DNA of 64,000 nt, taken from NCBI RefSeq assembly GCF_018619475.1, contig NZ_JAHFZG010000005.1, positions 1 to 64,000 of the forward strand, written 5' to 3'. Shown piece after piece: positions 1 to 7,248 of this stretch. The notes below the pieces were generated by a model. That model saw only the letters and a program-made list of their open reading frames with translations, ran no database searches and was not told the DNA's origin. The stretch's first letter is position 1; every line of letters begins with the position of its first letter. Source of the stretch: Rhodomicrobium sp. Az07 (lineage in GTDB: Bacteria > Pseudomonadota > Alphaproteobacteria > Rhizobiales > Rhodomicrobiaceae). The position numbers were made by a program, and so were the translations under genes.

Positions 1-192
1 CGCGTGTTCGATAAATTTGCCCAGAGCGGCAAGACGAACATCGGAGCGGGCGGATCCGGGCTCGGTTTGACGATCTGCCGGGAAATCGTTCGGCTGCATG
101 GCGGCCGGATCCGGGCAGCCCCGTCGACAACCGGGGGCTTCGATCCATTTCGAAATCCCGAGAGCCGGACCCGAGCGGATATATCAGTCTGA
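1..192 (+). pseudogene. Sensor histidine kinase, C-terminal end only, with a probable frameshift
   Basis: This is the end of a kinase ATPase domain cut by the window edge. The G2 box GSGLGLTICREIV and the following LHGGRIRA are clear. The usual last strand (G-x-x-F-x-F-x-L/I-P) is missing: the frame runs into an unrelated tail and stops at 190-192. Shifting frame at the five-G run at 133-137 gives TGASIHFEIPR, exactly the expected closing strand, and a stop at 215-217. One extra G therefore explains the tail. It may be a real mutation or a sequence error. The gene probably forms a unit with the receiver protein that follows. Confidence 0.7.
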
Positions 193-332
193 ACCGGACA
201 AGCAGAAAATCCCCTGAAGCCGGTCAATATTGCACATTCGGAACCCTGCATCGCGTTTTCAGGTTTTTCTAGTTCCTTGGTCAGGAGGCAATTAGTAGCC
301 CTACGCCGTGCCGGTGTTTTCGCGGGTTCCAC

Positions 333-1226
333 ATGCGCAAGATCCTTTATGCCGACGACGATGCCTTGAACCGCGAAATCCTGCGGGAGCTTCTGTCCGA
401 CGGCGGCTACGATGTTGTCGAGGCCGACGACGGCGACACAGCGCTTCAGCGTCTGCGCGACACGTCAGGCATCGAAGCCATACTTCTCGACCGCATGATG
501 CCGCGCATGAGCGGTATCGAGGTGCTGAAAGCGGTGAAGGCGGATGCGCGCCTTGCGGATATCCCCGTCATCATGCAGACGGCGGCGACCGCCCGCGACC
601 AGATCCTTCAGGGCATCAACGCGGGCGTCTATTACTATCTCACGAAGCCGTATGAATATCAGACGCTCCTCGCCATCGTCGGCGCGGCGCTCAAGGACGC
701 CGCACAGAAGCAGCGGCTCCGGGAGGAATTGGCGCAGCATCGCAGCCTCATGGGGCTCCTCGAACAGGCCCGCTTCCGCTTCCGCACTCCGCAGGAGGCG
801 CGCAGCCTCGCCTTTCTCATCGCCAATTGTTTCCCCGAGCCGGAAGCGGCCATCTACGGTCTGCATGAAATGCTCTCCAATGCGATCGAGCACGGCAATC
901 TGGGCATCACGTATGAGGAGAAGACGCGCCTGATACTCGACGGGCGGTTGCGGGAGGAAATCGAGCGGCGGCTCGACTTGCCGGAGCACAGCGAGAAATG
1001 GGCGTGGCTGAACTTTGAAACGGACGGCAAGATGCTTCGGGCACGCATTCGCGATCAGGGGGACGGGTTCGACTGGCGACCTTTTCTCGACATCAGCCCC
1101 GAACGGGCTACCCATCCCCACGGACGGGGGATCGCTACCGCGCGAAGGATGTCGTTCAGTTCGCTGGACTATGTCGGATGCGGCAACGAGGTCGTCTGCA
1201 CATTTGTCATTGACGACGACGCGTAG
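333..1226 (+). CDS. Response regulator with receiver domain fused to an RsbW-like ATPase domain
   Basis: The 297-residue protein has a complete N-terminal receiver domain: acidic pocket D8-D10, phosphoacceptor D53 in LLDRMMP, T83 and K105. A linker of about 30 residues with helical character follows, then a GHKL/HATPase_c_2 domain of the anti-sigma kinase kind, with N box LHEMLSNAIEHG (E179, N183), G1-like RDQGDGFDW and HGRGI as G2. There is no DNA-binding or phosphatase domain, so output is probably by ATP-dependent binding or phosphorylation of a partner (inference). An in-frame stop at 297-299 and no alternative start make ATG 333 the start; no strong ribosome site is seen in front. It is likely the partner of the kinase just upstream. 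Confidence 0.85.
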   Translation: MRKILYADDDALNREILRELLSDGGYDVVEADDGDTALQRLRDTSGIEAILLDRMMPRMSGIEVLKAVKADARLADIPVIMQTAATARDQILQGINAGVYYYLTKPYEYQTLLAIVGAALKDAAQKQRLREELAQHRSLMGLLEQARFRFRTPQEARSLAFLIANCFPEPEAAIYGLHEMLSNAIEHGNLGITYEEKTRLILDGRLREEIERRLDLPEHSEKWAWLNFETDGKMLRARIRDQGDGFDWRPFLDISPERATHPHGRGIATARRMSFSSLDYVGCGNEVVCTFVIDDDA

Positions 1227-1274
1227 CTTCAGCCCGCGCCGAGGCAGGCATCCGATGTCGAGCGAGTTATTGCC

Positions 1275-1805
1275 TCACGCCCTGGACGATTTCACGTTCA
1301 CGCCCCACGCGAAGGCGACGCGTGTCAATGAAACGTCGCCGTAGCGCTCGGGCGTGGCCGCTACGATGGAGCCGCCCAGCCCGCCATAGAACGCGCAGGC
1401 CGACTCATTATCCTTGAGCGCCCAAACGACGAGCCGTTTCAGCCCTTGTCGCTTGAGCGCATCCTTCGCAGTGGCGAAAAGACGCGTGCCCAGGCCGACG
1501 CCCTGAAAGGCGGGGTTCACGTAAAGCTCGAAGATTTCGCCCGCTTCCCAAGGCCATGTGCCACGCGCCGCACCCCATGTCGCGTAGCCCTGCGGCACAT
1601 CGTCGAACATGAGAAGCGTCACGTTCGCGCCGCGTTCGATCTGCTGCTGCCACCAGCGCGGGCCGCGCCTCGCGATCATGCGTTCAAGGTGAAGGTGCGG
1701 GATGATGCCCTGATAGGTCGAGCGCCACGCGGCATCGTGGATCGCTCCCAAGGCGTTGGCGTCTCTCGGCGAGGCAGGTCTGAAACTGATAAGATTCGCG
1801 CCCAT
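1275..1805 (-). CDS. GNAT family N-acetyltransferase
   Basis: The 176-residue protein has the acetyl-CoA binding motif A of GNAT enzymes: the strand EIFELYVNPAF followed by the pyrophosphate loop QGVGLGTRLF (Q-x-x-G-x-G). The later LVVWALKDNESACAFYGGLG is motif B, with the asparagine and the FY pair typical of the family. The N-terminal FRPASPRDANALGAIHDAAW is the usual opening strand and helix. The substrate cannot be told from sequence. It lies in the same direction as the MarR gene upstream, 52 bases away, so the two may be cotranscribed. Confidence 0.85.
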   Translation of the reverse strand: MGANLISFRPASPRDANALGAIHDAAWRSTYQGIIPHLHLERMIARRGPRWWQQQIERGANVTLLMFDDVPQGYATWGAARGTWPWEAGEIFELYVNPAFQGVGLGTRLFATAKDALKRQGLKRLVVWALKDNESACAFYGGLGGSIVAATPERYGDVSLTRVAFAWGVNVKSSRA

Positions 1806-1857
1806 CCCAACACTCTACATCCAGCCTCTTCGGTTGGCGAGATCGTTCATGTGCAAC

Positions 1858-2388
1858 CTAGCGCGCGGTCTTCATCAAAACGTCATCCGCGTCTTCGTCG
1901 CCTTTACGCAGCAGCCGGGAAAGGATCTGCGCCACGAGCTTGCCGTCTTCATCGCCGAGACAGCCCATCACGAGACGGTCGGCGCGGCGCGCGATGGGCT
2001 TGATCGCGTCGAGAAGTTCGCGCCCCTCCGCCGACAGGCTTACGGCATAAGTCCGCCCGTCGCGCATCGTGCGTTCGCGCTCGATGATCCCGCGCTTCAA
2101 AAGGCGCTGCACCACATCGGCAAGCGTCGAGCGGTCGATGCCGGTCAGGCGCACGAGATCGGTCTGGCTAAGGCCTTCATGCCGCGCCACCGTCGTAACC
2201 ACGGCGTATTGCCGCGCAGTCAGGTCGAAATCCCGCGTTTCCTGCGCGAATATTTCGGAAGCCCTTTGGCTGGCGCGGTGGAGCAGATGAATGATCGAAG
2301 CGTCTATGGCGGGGGCGCGGCTCGCGGTCGTCTTCTTCCGACGTCTGCCCGTTTGCCCCGCTCCTGTTTTGGTATCCAGCATTGTCAT
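1858..2388 (-). CDS. MarR family transcriptional regulator
   Basis: The 176-residue protein carries a winged helix-turn-helix of MarR type. The dimerisation helix (IIHLLHRASQRASEIFAQE) is followed by LTARQYAVVTTVARHEGLSQTDLVRLTGIDRSTLADVVQRLLKRGII and the wing RTMRDGRTYAVSLSAEG, with the aspartate-arginine-arginine-like wing tip partly kept. The first 25 residues are basic and probably disordered. MarR proteins usually repress a neighbouring gene in response to small phenolic or oxidant ligands; here the only adjacent candidate is the GNAT gene downstream on the same strand. No operator could be recognised. Confidence 0.88.
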   Translation of the reverse strand: MTMLDTKTGAGQTGRRRKKTTASRAPAIDASIIHLLHRASQRASEIFAQETRDFDLTARQYAVVTTVARHEGLSQTDLVRLTGIDRSTLADVVQRLLKRGIIERERTMRDGRTYAVSLSAEGRELLDAIKPIARRADRLVMGCLGDEDGKLVAQILSRLLRKGDEDADDVLMKTAR

Positions 2389-2481
2389 CCGGCACTCGGG
2401 TTAAGCTCTGAGCCTATCACGAGAAATGGATACGGCAACCGGAGGTTCCATACAGCGCACGGAAAGAATTATCCGTCGTGC

Positions 2482-3120
2482 CTAACTTTTGGCCTCGGAT
2501 GCCTCCGGCTCCGCGTCCGGAATCTGATAGCGCATGATCAGCGCGATCTGGGACAGCATGAAGACGAAGGTCAGCGGCATGATGCCGAACGACTTGAAGG
2601 CGACCCATGTGTCGGTCGAAAAATTGCGCCACATGATCTCGTTCAGGATTGCGAGAAGGGCGAAAAACCCGATCCACCGGAGAGTGAGAATGCGCCACCC
2701 CTCGTCCTCCATCTTGAAGACTTCACCGAGCGCGAGCTTCAGGAGCGGGCGGCGGAAGTAAAGCCCGGTGGCGAGGATGACCACAAAAAGGCAGTTCACG
2801 ATGGTCGGCTTGATCTTGATGAAGGTTTCGTCGTGCAACCAGATGGTAAGAGCACCGAAGACCATGACGAACACGCCAGTGACCAGCGCGATGACTGGTA
2901 TGCGCTTGAACAGCACGCGGCTTGCGACGAGCGAAACGAGGGTCGCGACCATGAAAGCGCCCGTTGCGTAGAAAATGCCCGCCCGGCCGTTCATGATGAA
3001 GAAAATCGCAAGAGGCCCGACATCCAGCAAAAGTTTCAGGATCGAATTCTTGTCGACCGGATTCGTCGCCTCGGTCTTCGCCTTGATCGCCTCGGACTTC
3101 ATCGCTTCGAAACCTGCCAC
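2482..3120 (-). CDS. yciB: Septation protein A / inner membrane protein YciB (IspZ)
   Basis: This is a polytopic inner-membrane protein of the IspZ/YciB family, which affects cell envelope synthesis and division. Five hydrophobic segments are visible, and typical family stretches include LDVGPLAIFFIMNG, KPTIVNCLF and WRILTLRWIGFFA with the following NEIMWRNFSTDTWVAFK. GTG 3120 is chosen as the start because GGAGG lies 8 bases upstream of it. A TTG at 3141 would overlap the ftsY stop and an ATG at 3102 is also possible. It is the last gene of the dapF-mtaB-ftsY-yciB operon. Confidence 0.88.
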   Translation of the reverse strand: MAGFEAMKSEAIKAKTEATNPVDKNSILKLLLDVGPLAIFFIMNGRAGIFYATGAFMVATLVSLVASRVLFKRIPVIALVTGVFVMVFGALTIWLHDETFIKIKPTIVNCLFVVILATGLYFRRPLLKLALGEVFKMEDEGWRILTLRWIGFFALLAILNEIMWRNFSTDTWVAFKSFGIMPLTFVFMLSQIALIMRYQIPDAEPEASEAKS

Positions 3121-3137
3121 TACCGAACCCTCCGACC

Positions 3138-4355
3138 TCAACTCACGCCCGCGATGGCGCGTGCAAAATCCTGCGCAGAGAAAGCTTGCAAATCGCTTGC
3201 GCCCTCGCCGACGCCGATGGCATGCACCGGCAGCCCGTGCCTGGCGGCAATGGCGACGAGGATGCCGCCGCGCGCCGTGCCATCGAGCTTCGTCATGATA
3301 AGGCCCGTGACGCCGGCGGTCTTGCCGAAAATCTCAACCTGCGAAAGTGCGTTCTGACCCGTCGTCGCGTCGAGCGTAAGCAGAACCGAATGCGGGGCTT
3401 CCGGGTCCACCTTGCGGATGACGCGAATGATTTTTTCCAGCTCGGCCATGAGACCGGTCTTGTTCTGGAGGCGGCCCGCCGTGTCGATGATGAGAAGGTC
3501 GGCGCCGTCTTTCTTCGCGCGGGTGAGCGCGTCGAAGGCGAGGCCCGCCGCGTCCGCGCCTTGCGCGCCGGACACCACGGGCGCGCCCGTGCGTTCGCCC
3601 CAGACCTTCAGCTGTTCGATGGCCGCCGCGCGAAACGTGTCGCCCGCCGCGAGCATGACCTTCAGCCCCTGCTCGGTGTACTGCTTCGCGTATTTGCCGA
3701 TGGTCGTCGTCTTGCCGGTGCCGTTCACGCCGACCATGAGTATCACGTAGGGCTTCTTCGACATGTCGATTTCGAGCGGCTGCGCGACAGGGCCGAGCAC
3801 CTTTTCGACCTCGGCGGCGAGGATCGCGCGCACTTCTTCCGGCGAAATGTCGCTGTTGTACCGCGCCTTCTTGAGCGCGGCCACAACGCGGGCCGATACG
3901 TCGAGACCGAGGTCGGCCTGTATCAGCAGGTCTTCGAGTTCTTCGAGCGTGTCGTCGTCGAGCTTGCGCTTCGTGAAGACGCCGGTGATGCCTTCGGTGA
4001 GCTTCGACGAGGTCTTCGTCAGGCCCTGCTTCAGCCGCTGGAACCAGCCCACGCGCGGCTTTTCTTCCGGTTCGGGGGCGGCGGCCGGCATTGTCTGAGC
4101 CGATGCGGCCGACTGCTCGGAAGGAGCCTTGAAATCCTCGCCGACAGCTTCGGTGCGTGGCTCGTCCACGATTTCGAAGTCTTTCCAGCTTTCGGTGGCT
4201 GCTGGCGCTTCAGCCAGAGCAACGGAGTCAGAACCCGCCGCTGTTGGGCTTTCCTCAGCCTCGGGCTTCGGAGCCTCCGGCTTCGGCTGTTCCTTCTTGC
4301 CGACGCCGAACATACGAACCGATCCGAACAGGCCGCCGCGCTTGTCTTCGCTCAT
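3138..4355 (-). CDS. ftsY: Signal recognition particle receptor FtsY
   Basis: FtsY is the membrane-associated SRP receptor GTPase that docks Ffh-ribosome complexes for co-translational insertion. The first 120 or so residues are the acidic, Pro/Ala/Glu-rich A domain, followed by the N domain helices (GWFQRLKQGLTKTSSKL) and the G domain: P-loop GVNGTGKTTTIGKYA, DTFRAAAIEQL, DTAGRLQNK, and TKLDGTARGG for guanine recognition. The end GVGEGASDLQAF is normal. ATG 4355 overlaps the mtaB stop as ATGA and has GGGGAG upstream; a GTG at 4364 is less likely. About 405 residues. Confidence 0.95.
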   Translation of the reverse strand: MSEDKRGGLFGSVRMFGVGKKEQPKPEAPKPEAEESPTAAGSDSVALAEAPAATESWKDFEIVDEPRTEAVGEDFKAPSEQSAASAQTMPAAAPEPEEKPRVGWFQRLKQGLTKTSSKLTEGITGVFTKRKLDDDTLEELEDLLIQADLGLDVSARVVAALKKARYNSDISPEEVRAILAAEVEKVLGPVAQPLEIDMSKKPYVILMVGVNGTGKTTTIGKYAKQYTEQGLKVMLAAGDTFRAAAIEQLKVWGERTGAPVVSGAQGADAAGLAFDALTRAKKDGADLLIIDTAGRLQNKTGLMAELEKIIRVIRKVDPEAPHSVLLTLDATTGQNALSQVEIFGKTAGVTGLIMTKLDGTARGGILVAIAARHGLPVHAIGVGEGASDLQAFSAQDFARAIAGVS

Positions 4356-5608
4356 GCCAGGCACTCCCCGATGAGGTGGCGCTTCTGGTGGCCGGTGGCG
4401 CGAGCGCGCACGATGCCGCCGCGTTCCGCGCCGCCGCCTGCAATTTCGATTTCCGTGAAGCCGGGCGTGCGACCGACGCGCTCGCGCTCCATCAGCACCT
4501 CGAAAACCTTGCCCGTTTCATCGGCGAGGTGCGCGCCGAGCCGCGTATCGGCCTTCCTGCGAAGCCGGGCAGCGCGTTCCTTCACAAGCGAGCGGTCGAG
4601 TTGCGGCATGCGCGCGGCGGGCGTCTTCGGGCGCGGCGAATAGGGGAACACGTGCATGAAGGACAGGCCGCATTCGTCCGCGAGCCGGACCGTGTTCGCG
4701 AACATCGTTTCGTCCTCGGTCGGAAAGCCCGCGATCAAATCCGCGCCGAAGACCATATCGGGGCGGATCTCGCGCATCTCGCGGCAGAAGCGGATGACGT
4801 CCTCGCGGGCGTGGCGCCGCTTCATGCGCTTCAGGATGAGGTTGTCGCCCGATTGCAGCGAGAGGTGAAGGTGGGGCATCAGCCGCTCTTCCTCGGCAAA
4901 GGCGTCGATGAGCGTGTCGTCCGCTTCGATGGTGTCGATGGAGGAGATGCGAAGGCGCGGCAGCTCCGGCACGAGGCGAAGCACGGTGCGCACGAGGTGG
5001 CCGAGCTTCATTTCCCCCGGCAGATCCGCACCGTAGGAGGTAAGGTCGACGCCCGTCAGCACTACCTCGCGGTAGCCGTCCTCGACGAGCGCGCGGATCT
5101 GGCGGACGACTTCGCCCGCAGGCACCGAGCGCGACGGTCCGCGCCCGTAAGGGATCACGCAGAAGGTGCAGCGGTGATCGCAGCCATTCTGTACCTCGAC
5201 ATAGGCGCGCGCGCGGCTGCCGAAACCGGAGATCATGTGCGGCGCGGTTTCGCGGACGCTCGCAATGTCGTTCACGCGCACGCGGGCAAGGTCGCCCGAC
5301 GCGAGGCTCAGGAACGTCGCGGCGCTCGTCTTCTCGCCGTTGCCGATGACGTGATCGGCTTCGTTCATGTCGGCGAAGGTTTCCGGCTCGATCTGCGCGG
5401 CGCAGCCCGTGACGATGATCTTCGCGCCCGGTCGCTCCCGTCGAAGCTTACGGATCGCCTGCCGCGCCTGCCGCACGGCCTCGCCCGTCACCGCGCAGGT
5501 GTTGACGATCACGGCGTCGGTCACGCCGGCGTCCTGCGCGTGCTTCTTCGCCACTTCGCTTTCGTAAGTGTTGAGGCGGCAGCCGAAGGTGATGACGTCG
5601 ACGGTCAT
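4352..5608 (-). CDS. mtaB: tRNA t6A37 methylthiotransferase MtaB
   Basis: MtaB is a radical SAM enzyme that adds a methylthio group to t6A at position 37 of tRNAs reading ANN codons. Three regions are visible: the N-terminal UPF0004 domain (VITFGCRLNTYESE, NTCAVTGEAVRQ, GCAAQIEPETF) with three cluster cysteines; the radical SAM cluster motif CDHRCTFCVIPYGRG (C-x3-C-x2-C); and a C-terminal TRAM-like stretch around GKVFEVLMERE. ATG 5608 overlaps the dapF stop (ATGA), which decides the start; 418 residues. Stop overlaps ftsY in the same way, so the three genes are translationally coupled. Confidence 0.93.
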   Translation of the reverse strand: MTVDVITFGCRLNTYESEVAKKHAQDAGVTDAVIVNTCAVTGEAVRQARQAIRKLRRERPGAKIIVTGCAAQIEPETFADMNEADHVIGNGEKTSAATFLSLASGDLARVRVNDIASVRETAPHMISGFGSRARAYVEVQNGCDHRCTFCVIPYGRGPSRSVPAGEVVRQIRALVEDGYREVVLTGVDLTSYGADLPGEMKLGHLVRTVLRLVPELPRLRISSIDTIEADDTLIDAFAEEERLMPHLHLSLQSGDNLILKRMKRRHAREDVIRFCREMREIRPDMVFGADLIAGFPTEDETMFANTVRLADECGLSFMHVFPYSPRPKTPAARMPQLDRSLVKERAARLRRKADTRLGAHLADETGKVFEVLMERERVGRTPGFTEIEIAGGGAERGGIVRARATGHQKRHLIGECLA

Positions 5609-6480
5609 GATTCGCGCGCCACCGTTACAGCGCCGTTGGACAGCGTCAGAGTGCCTTCGAACTCGTGCGCGACAGGCCCGGTCATGAGGATGTGGTCGTC
5701 GTCTGCGCGCCACTCGATGCCGATGATGCCGCCGGGCAGGCGGATTTCCACGGTGCGGCCGGTGCGGCCCGTGCGCGCGGCGGAAACGGCGGTGGCGCAG
5801 GCGGCGGTGCCGCAGGCTTGCGTGATGCCCGCCCCGCGCTCCCAGACGCGAAGTTTTACCGTCTTGTCGTCCAGCACCTCGGCAAGCGAGATGTTCGCGC
5901 GCTCGGGAAACATGGGATCGTATTCGAGCGCGCGCCCGAATGCCGCGAGATCATAGGCGTCCACATCGGCGACCCAGAAGATGCAATGCGGGTTGCCGAT
6001 ATTGGCGACGCTCGGCCCTTCCAGCACGCGGCCATCGGGAAGCGTGATCGCAAGCGAAATGGCCCGCGTGTCCGGCTCCTTCTTCGCGAGCGGAATGTCG
6101 CGCCAGCCGAAATGGGGCGCGCCCATGTCCACCGTCACGAGGCCGTCGCCCGCGATGCGCGCGTCGAGCACGCCCGCCGCCGTCTCAAGGGTGACGCGCT
6201 CGCGGCCGAGTTCCGCAGCCATAAGCGCGCCGACGCAGCGGCTTGCATTGCCGCACGCGCCGACCTCGGAACCGTCCGCGTTCAGGATGCGCATGAACAC
6301 ATCCGCGCGGCTCGACGGCTCCAGCACGATTACCTGATCGCAGCCGATGCCCGTCTCGCGGCTGGCGATGGCGTTCGCCTCTTCGGCCGTCAGCCGGAAG
6401 CCGCTCGCGCGCGCGTCGAGCACGGCGAAGTCGTTGCCGAGGCCGTTCATCTTCTTGAATGATAGGTGCGAGAGAGCCAT
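5605..6480 (-). CDS. dapF: Diaminopimelate epimerase
   Basis: DapF converts LL- to meso-diaminopimelate, the last step before lysine and the cross-linking residue of peptidoglycan. Both catalytic cysteines are present, in CGNASRCVG (about residue 76) and ACGTAACATA (about residue 222). FKKMNGLGNDFAVLDAR is the classic start, and ERGAGIT precedes the second cysteine. ATG 6480 is preferred to GTG 6486 because AAAGG lies 11 bases upstream of the ATG. It is the first gene of the dapF-mtaB-ftsY-yciB operon, with a strong promoter at 6516-6544. Confidence 0.95.
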   Translation of the reverse strand: MALSHLSFKKMNGLGNDFAVLDARASGFRLTAEEANAIASRETGIGCDQVIVLEPSSRADVFMRILNADGSEVGACGNASRCVGALMAAELGRERVTLETAAGVLDARIAGDGLVTVDMGAPHFGWRDIPLAKKEPDTRAISLAITLPDGRVLEGPSVANIGNPHCIFWVADVDAYDLAAFGRALEYDPMFPERANISLAEVLDDKTVKLRVWERGAGITQACGTAACATAVSAARTGRTGRTVEIRLPGGIIGIEWRADDDHILMTGPVAHEFEGTLTLSNGAVTVARES

Positions 6481-6515
6481 CCGCACGCGCGCCTTTCAGG
6501 GAAATCGGTACGCGT

Positions 6516-6544
6516 TATATAGACGGCGTGCATGCGCTTTGCAA
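6516..6544 (-). promoter_or_regulatory. Sigma-70-type promoter for the dapF-mtaB-ftsY-yciB operon
   Basis: Read on the minus strand, a -35 box TTGCAA (6539-6544) and a -10 box TATATA (6516-6521) are separated by exactly 17 bases. The predicted start of transcription is near 6508, about 28 bases before the dapF ATG. It is the only good promoter seen for the four overlapping genes. Confidence 0.7.
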
Positions 6545-6569
6545 AGCAGGTTGTGGATTTGGCCCCGGC

Positions 6570-6980
6570 TCACAGCGTCTGATGCCGCGCGCGGGCGGCG
6601 CGCTCGATGGCCACGCACACGAGCTTGTCGAGGTGCAGCGCGTCGCGGATGATTTCGAGCAGGCGGATTTCCTCGTCCGGCACACGCAGATCCGCCGCCG
6701 CAACCTCCACCGCCAGCGCGTAGGCCGTTTCGTGCAGCTTCTTCGGCAGGGACGCGTAGACGAGTTCGAGAAGATGCTCCAGGCCCTCGTCTTCGCTCAA
6801 CATGTTGCCGCAGCGTTCGGCTGTTTTCGGGAGGGTGTTCTCGTCGAAGCCGAGAAAAACGGGCAGATGCTTCACGATCTGCGCGATCCGATCCAGCTCC
6901 CGGTCCGATATCTGCCGATCCGCGGCCGACATGGTGATCATGACATAGACGAGAGCTTCAGTGGGGGTGATCTTCGGCAT
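6570..6980 (-). CDS. TerB-like domain protein
   Basis: The 136-residue soluble, helical protein resembles the TerB/DjlA co-chaperone-type fold: TPTEALVYVMITMSAADRQISDRELDRI is the typical first metal-binding helix pair, and AVEVAAADLRVPDEEIRLLEIIRDAL is the matching second half, each with an acidic cluster after an alanine-rich helix. Such proteins are found alone in many alphaproteobacteria, with no settled role. ATG 6980 is taken as start because family members begin just before this point; the open frame extends upstream to 7103 without family-like sequence. Confidence 0.75.
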   Translation of the reverse strand: MPKITPTEALVYVMITMSAADRQISDRELDRIAQIVKHLPVFLGFDENTLPKTAERCGNMLSEDEGLEHLLELVYASLPKKLHETAYALAVEVAAADLRVPDEEIRLLEIIRDALHLDKLVCVAIERAARARHQTL

Positions 6981-7001
6981 GGCGAGGAGGGTCCGTTCGT
7001 C

Positions 7002-7098
7002 AGAGCGCGTCCGTCTGCAACGGATTCGATAGAAGCGCTCTATCTTTTTCCTTTGTCGCAATTCCGGACGGAAAACCGGTTCCCGCTTATGGAATTGC
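7002..7098. repeat. Composite palindromic intergenic repeat, Rhizobiales type
   Basis: Two inverted repeats lie side by side. The first is AGAGCGC (7002-7008) with GCGCTCT (7035-7041); a T-rich stretch follows; the second is GCAATTCC (7058-7065) with GGAATTGC (7091-7098) around CGGAAAACCGGTTCCC. From memory, elements with this order, CGCTCT then T-rich then GGAAAACCGG, occur in many copies in Rhizobiales intergenic regions. It is not a protein gene; it may act as a transcript-processing or termination hairpin between the TerB-like gene and degP. Confidence 0.65.
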
Positions 7099-7198
7099 CT
7101 CAAGGCACAGATTTAGGTTGCCGCGCGAAGCGGCGCAAGCCGTGATCCTACGGGACCGGAGCCGCTTCTCCAACAGCTGATGTGTCGCTGCTCGATGC

Positions 7199-7226
7199 GG
7201 ATCGGGGGCGAAACCGCCCCCGATCC
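7199..7226 (-). terminator. Strong hairpin after degP
   Basis: A perfect 12-bp stem (GGATCGGGGGCG, 7199-7210, with its complement at 7215-7226) closes a loop of four bases. It lies 22 bases past the degP stop. There is no U-run on either strand, so it may stop RNA degradation rather than end transcription on its own. Confidence 0.5.
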
Positions 7227-7248
7227 GCCCCTCAACCATTTTTGCCTG

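Noticed and set aside
4157-5956. A 599-codon plus-strand frame over ftsY, mtaB and dapF
   Set aside because: Crosses three well-supported minus-strand genes; product low complexity.
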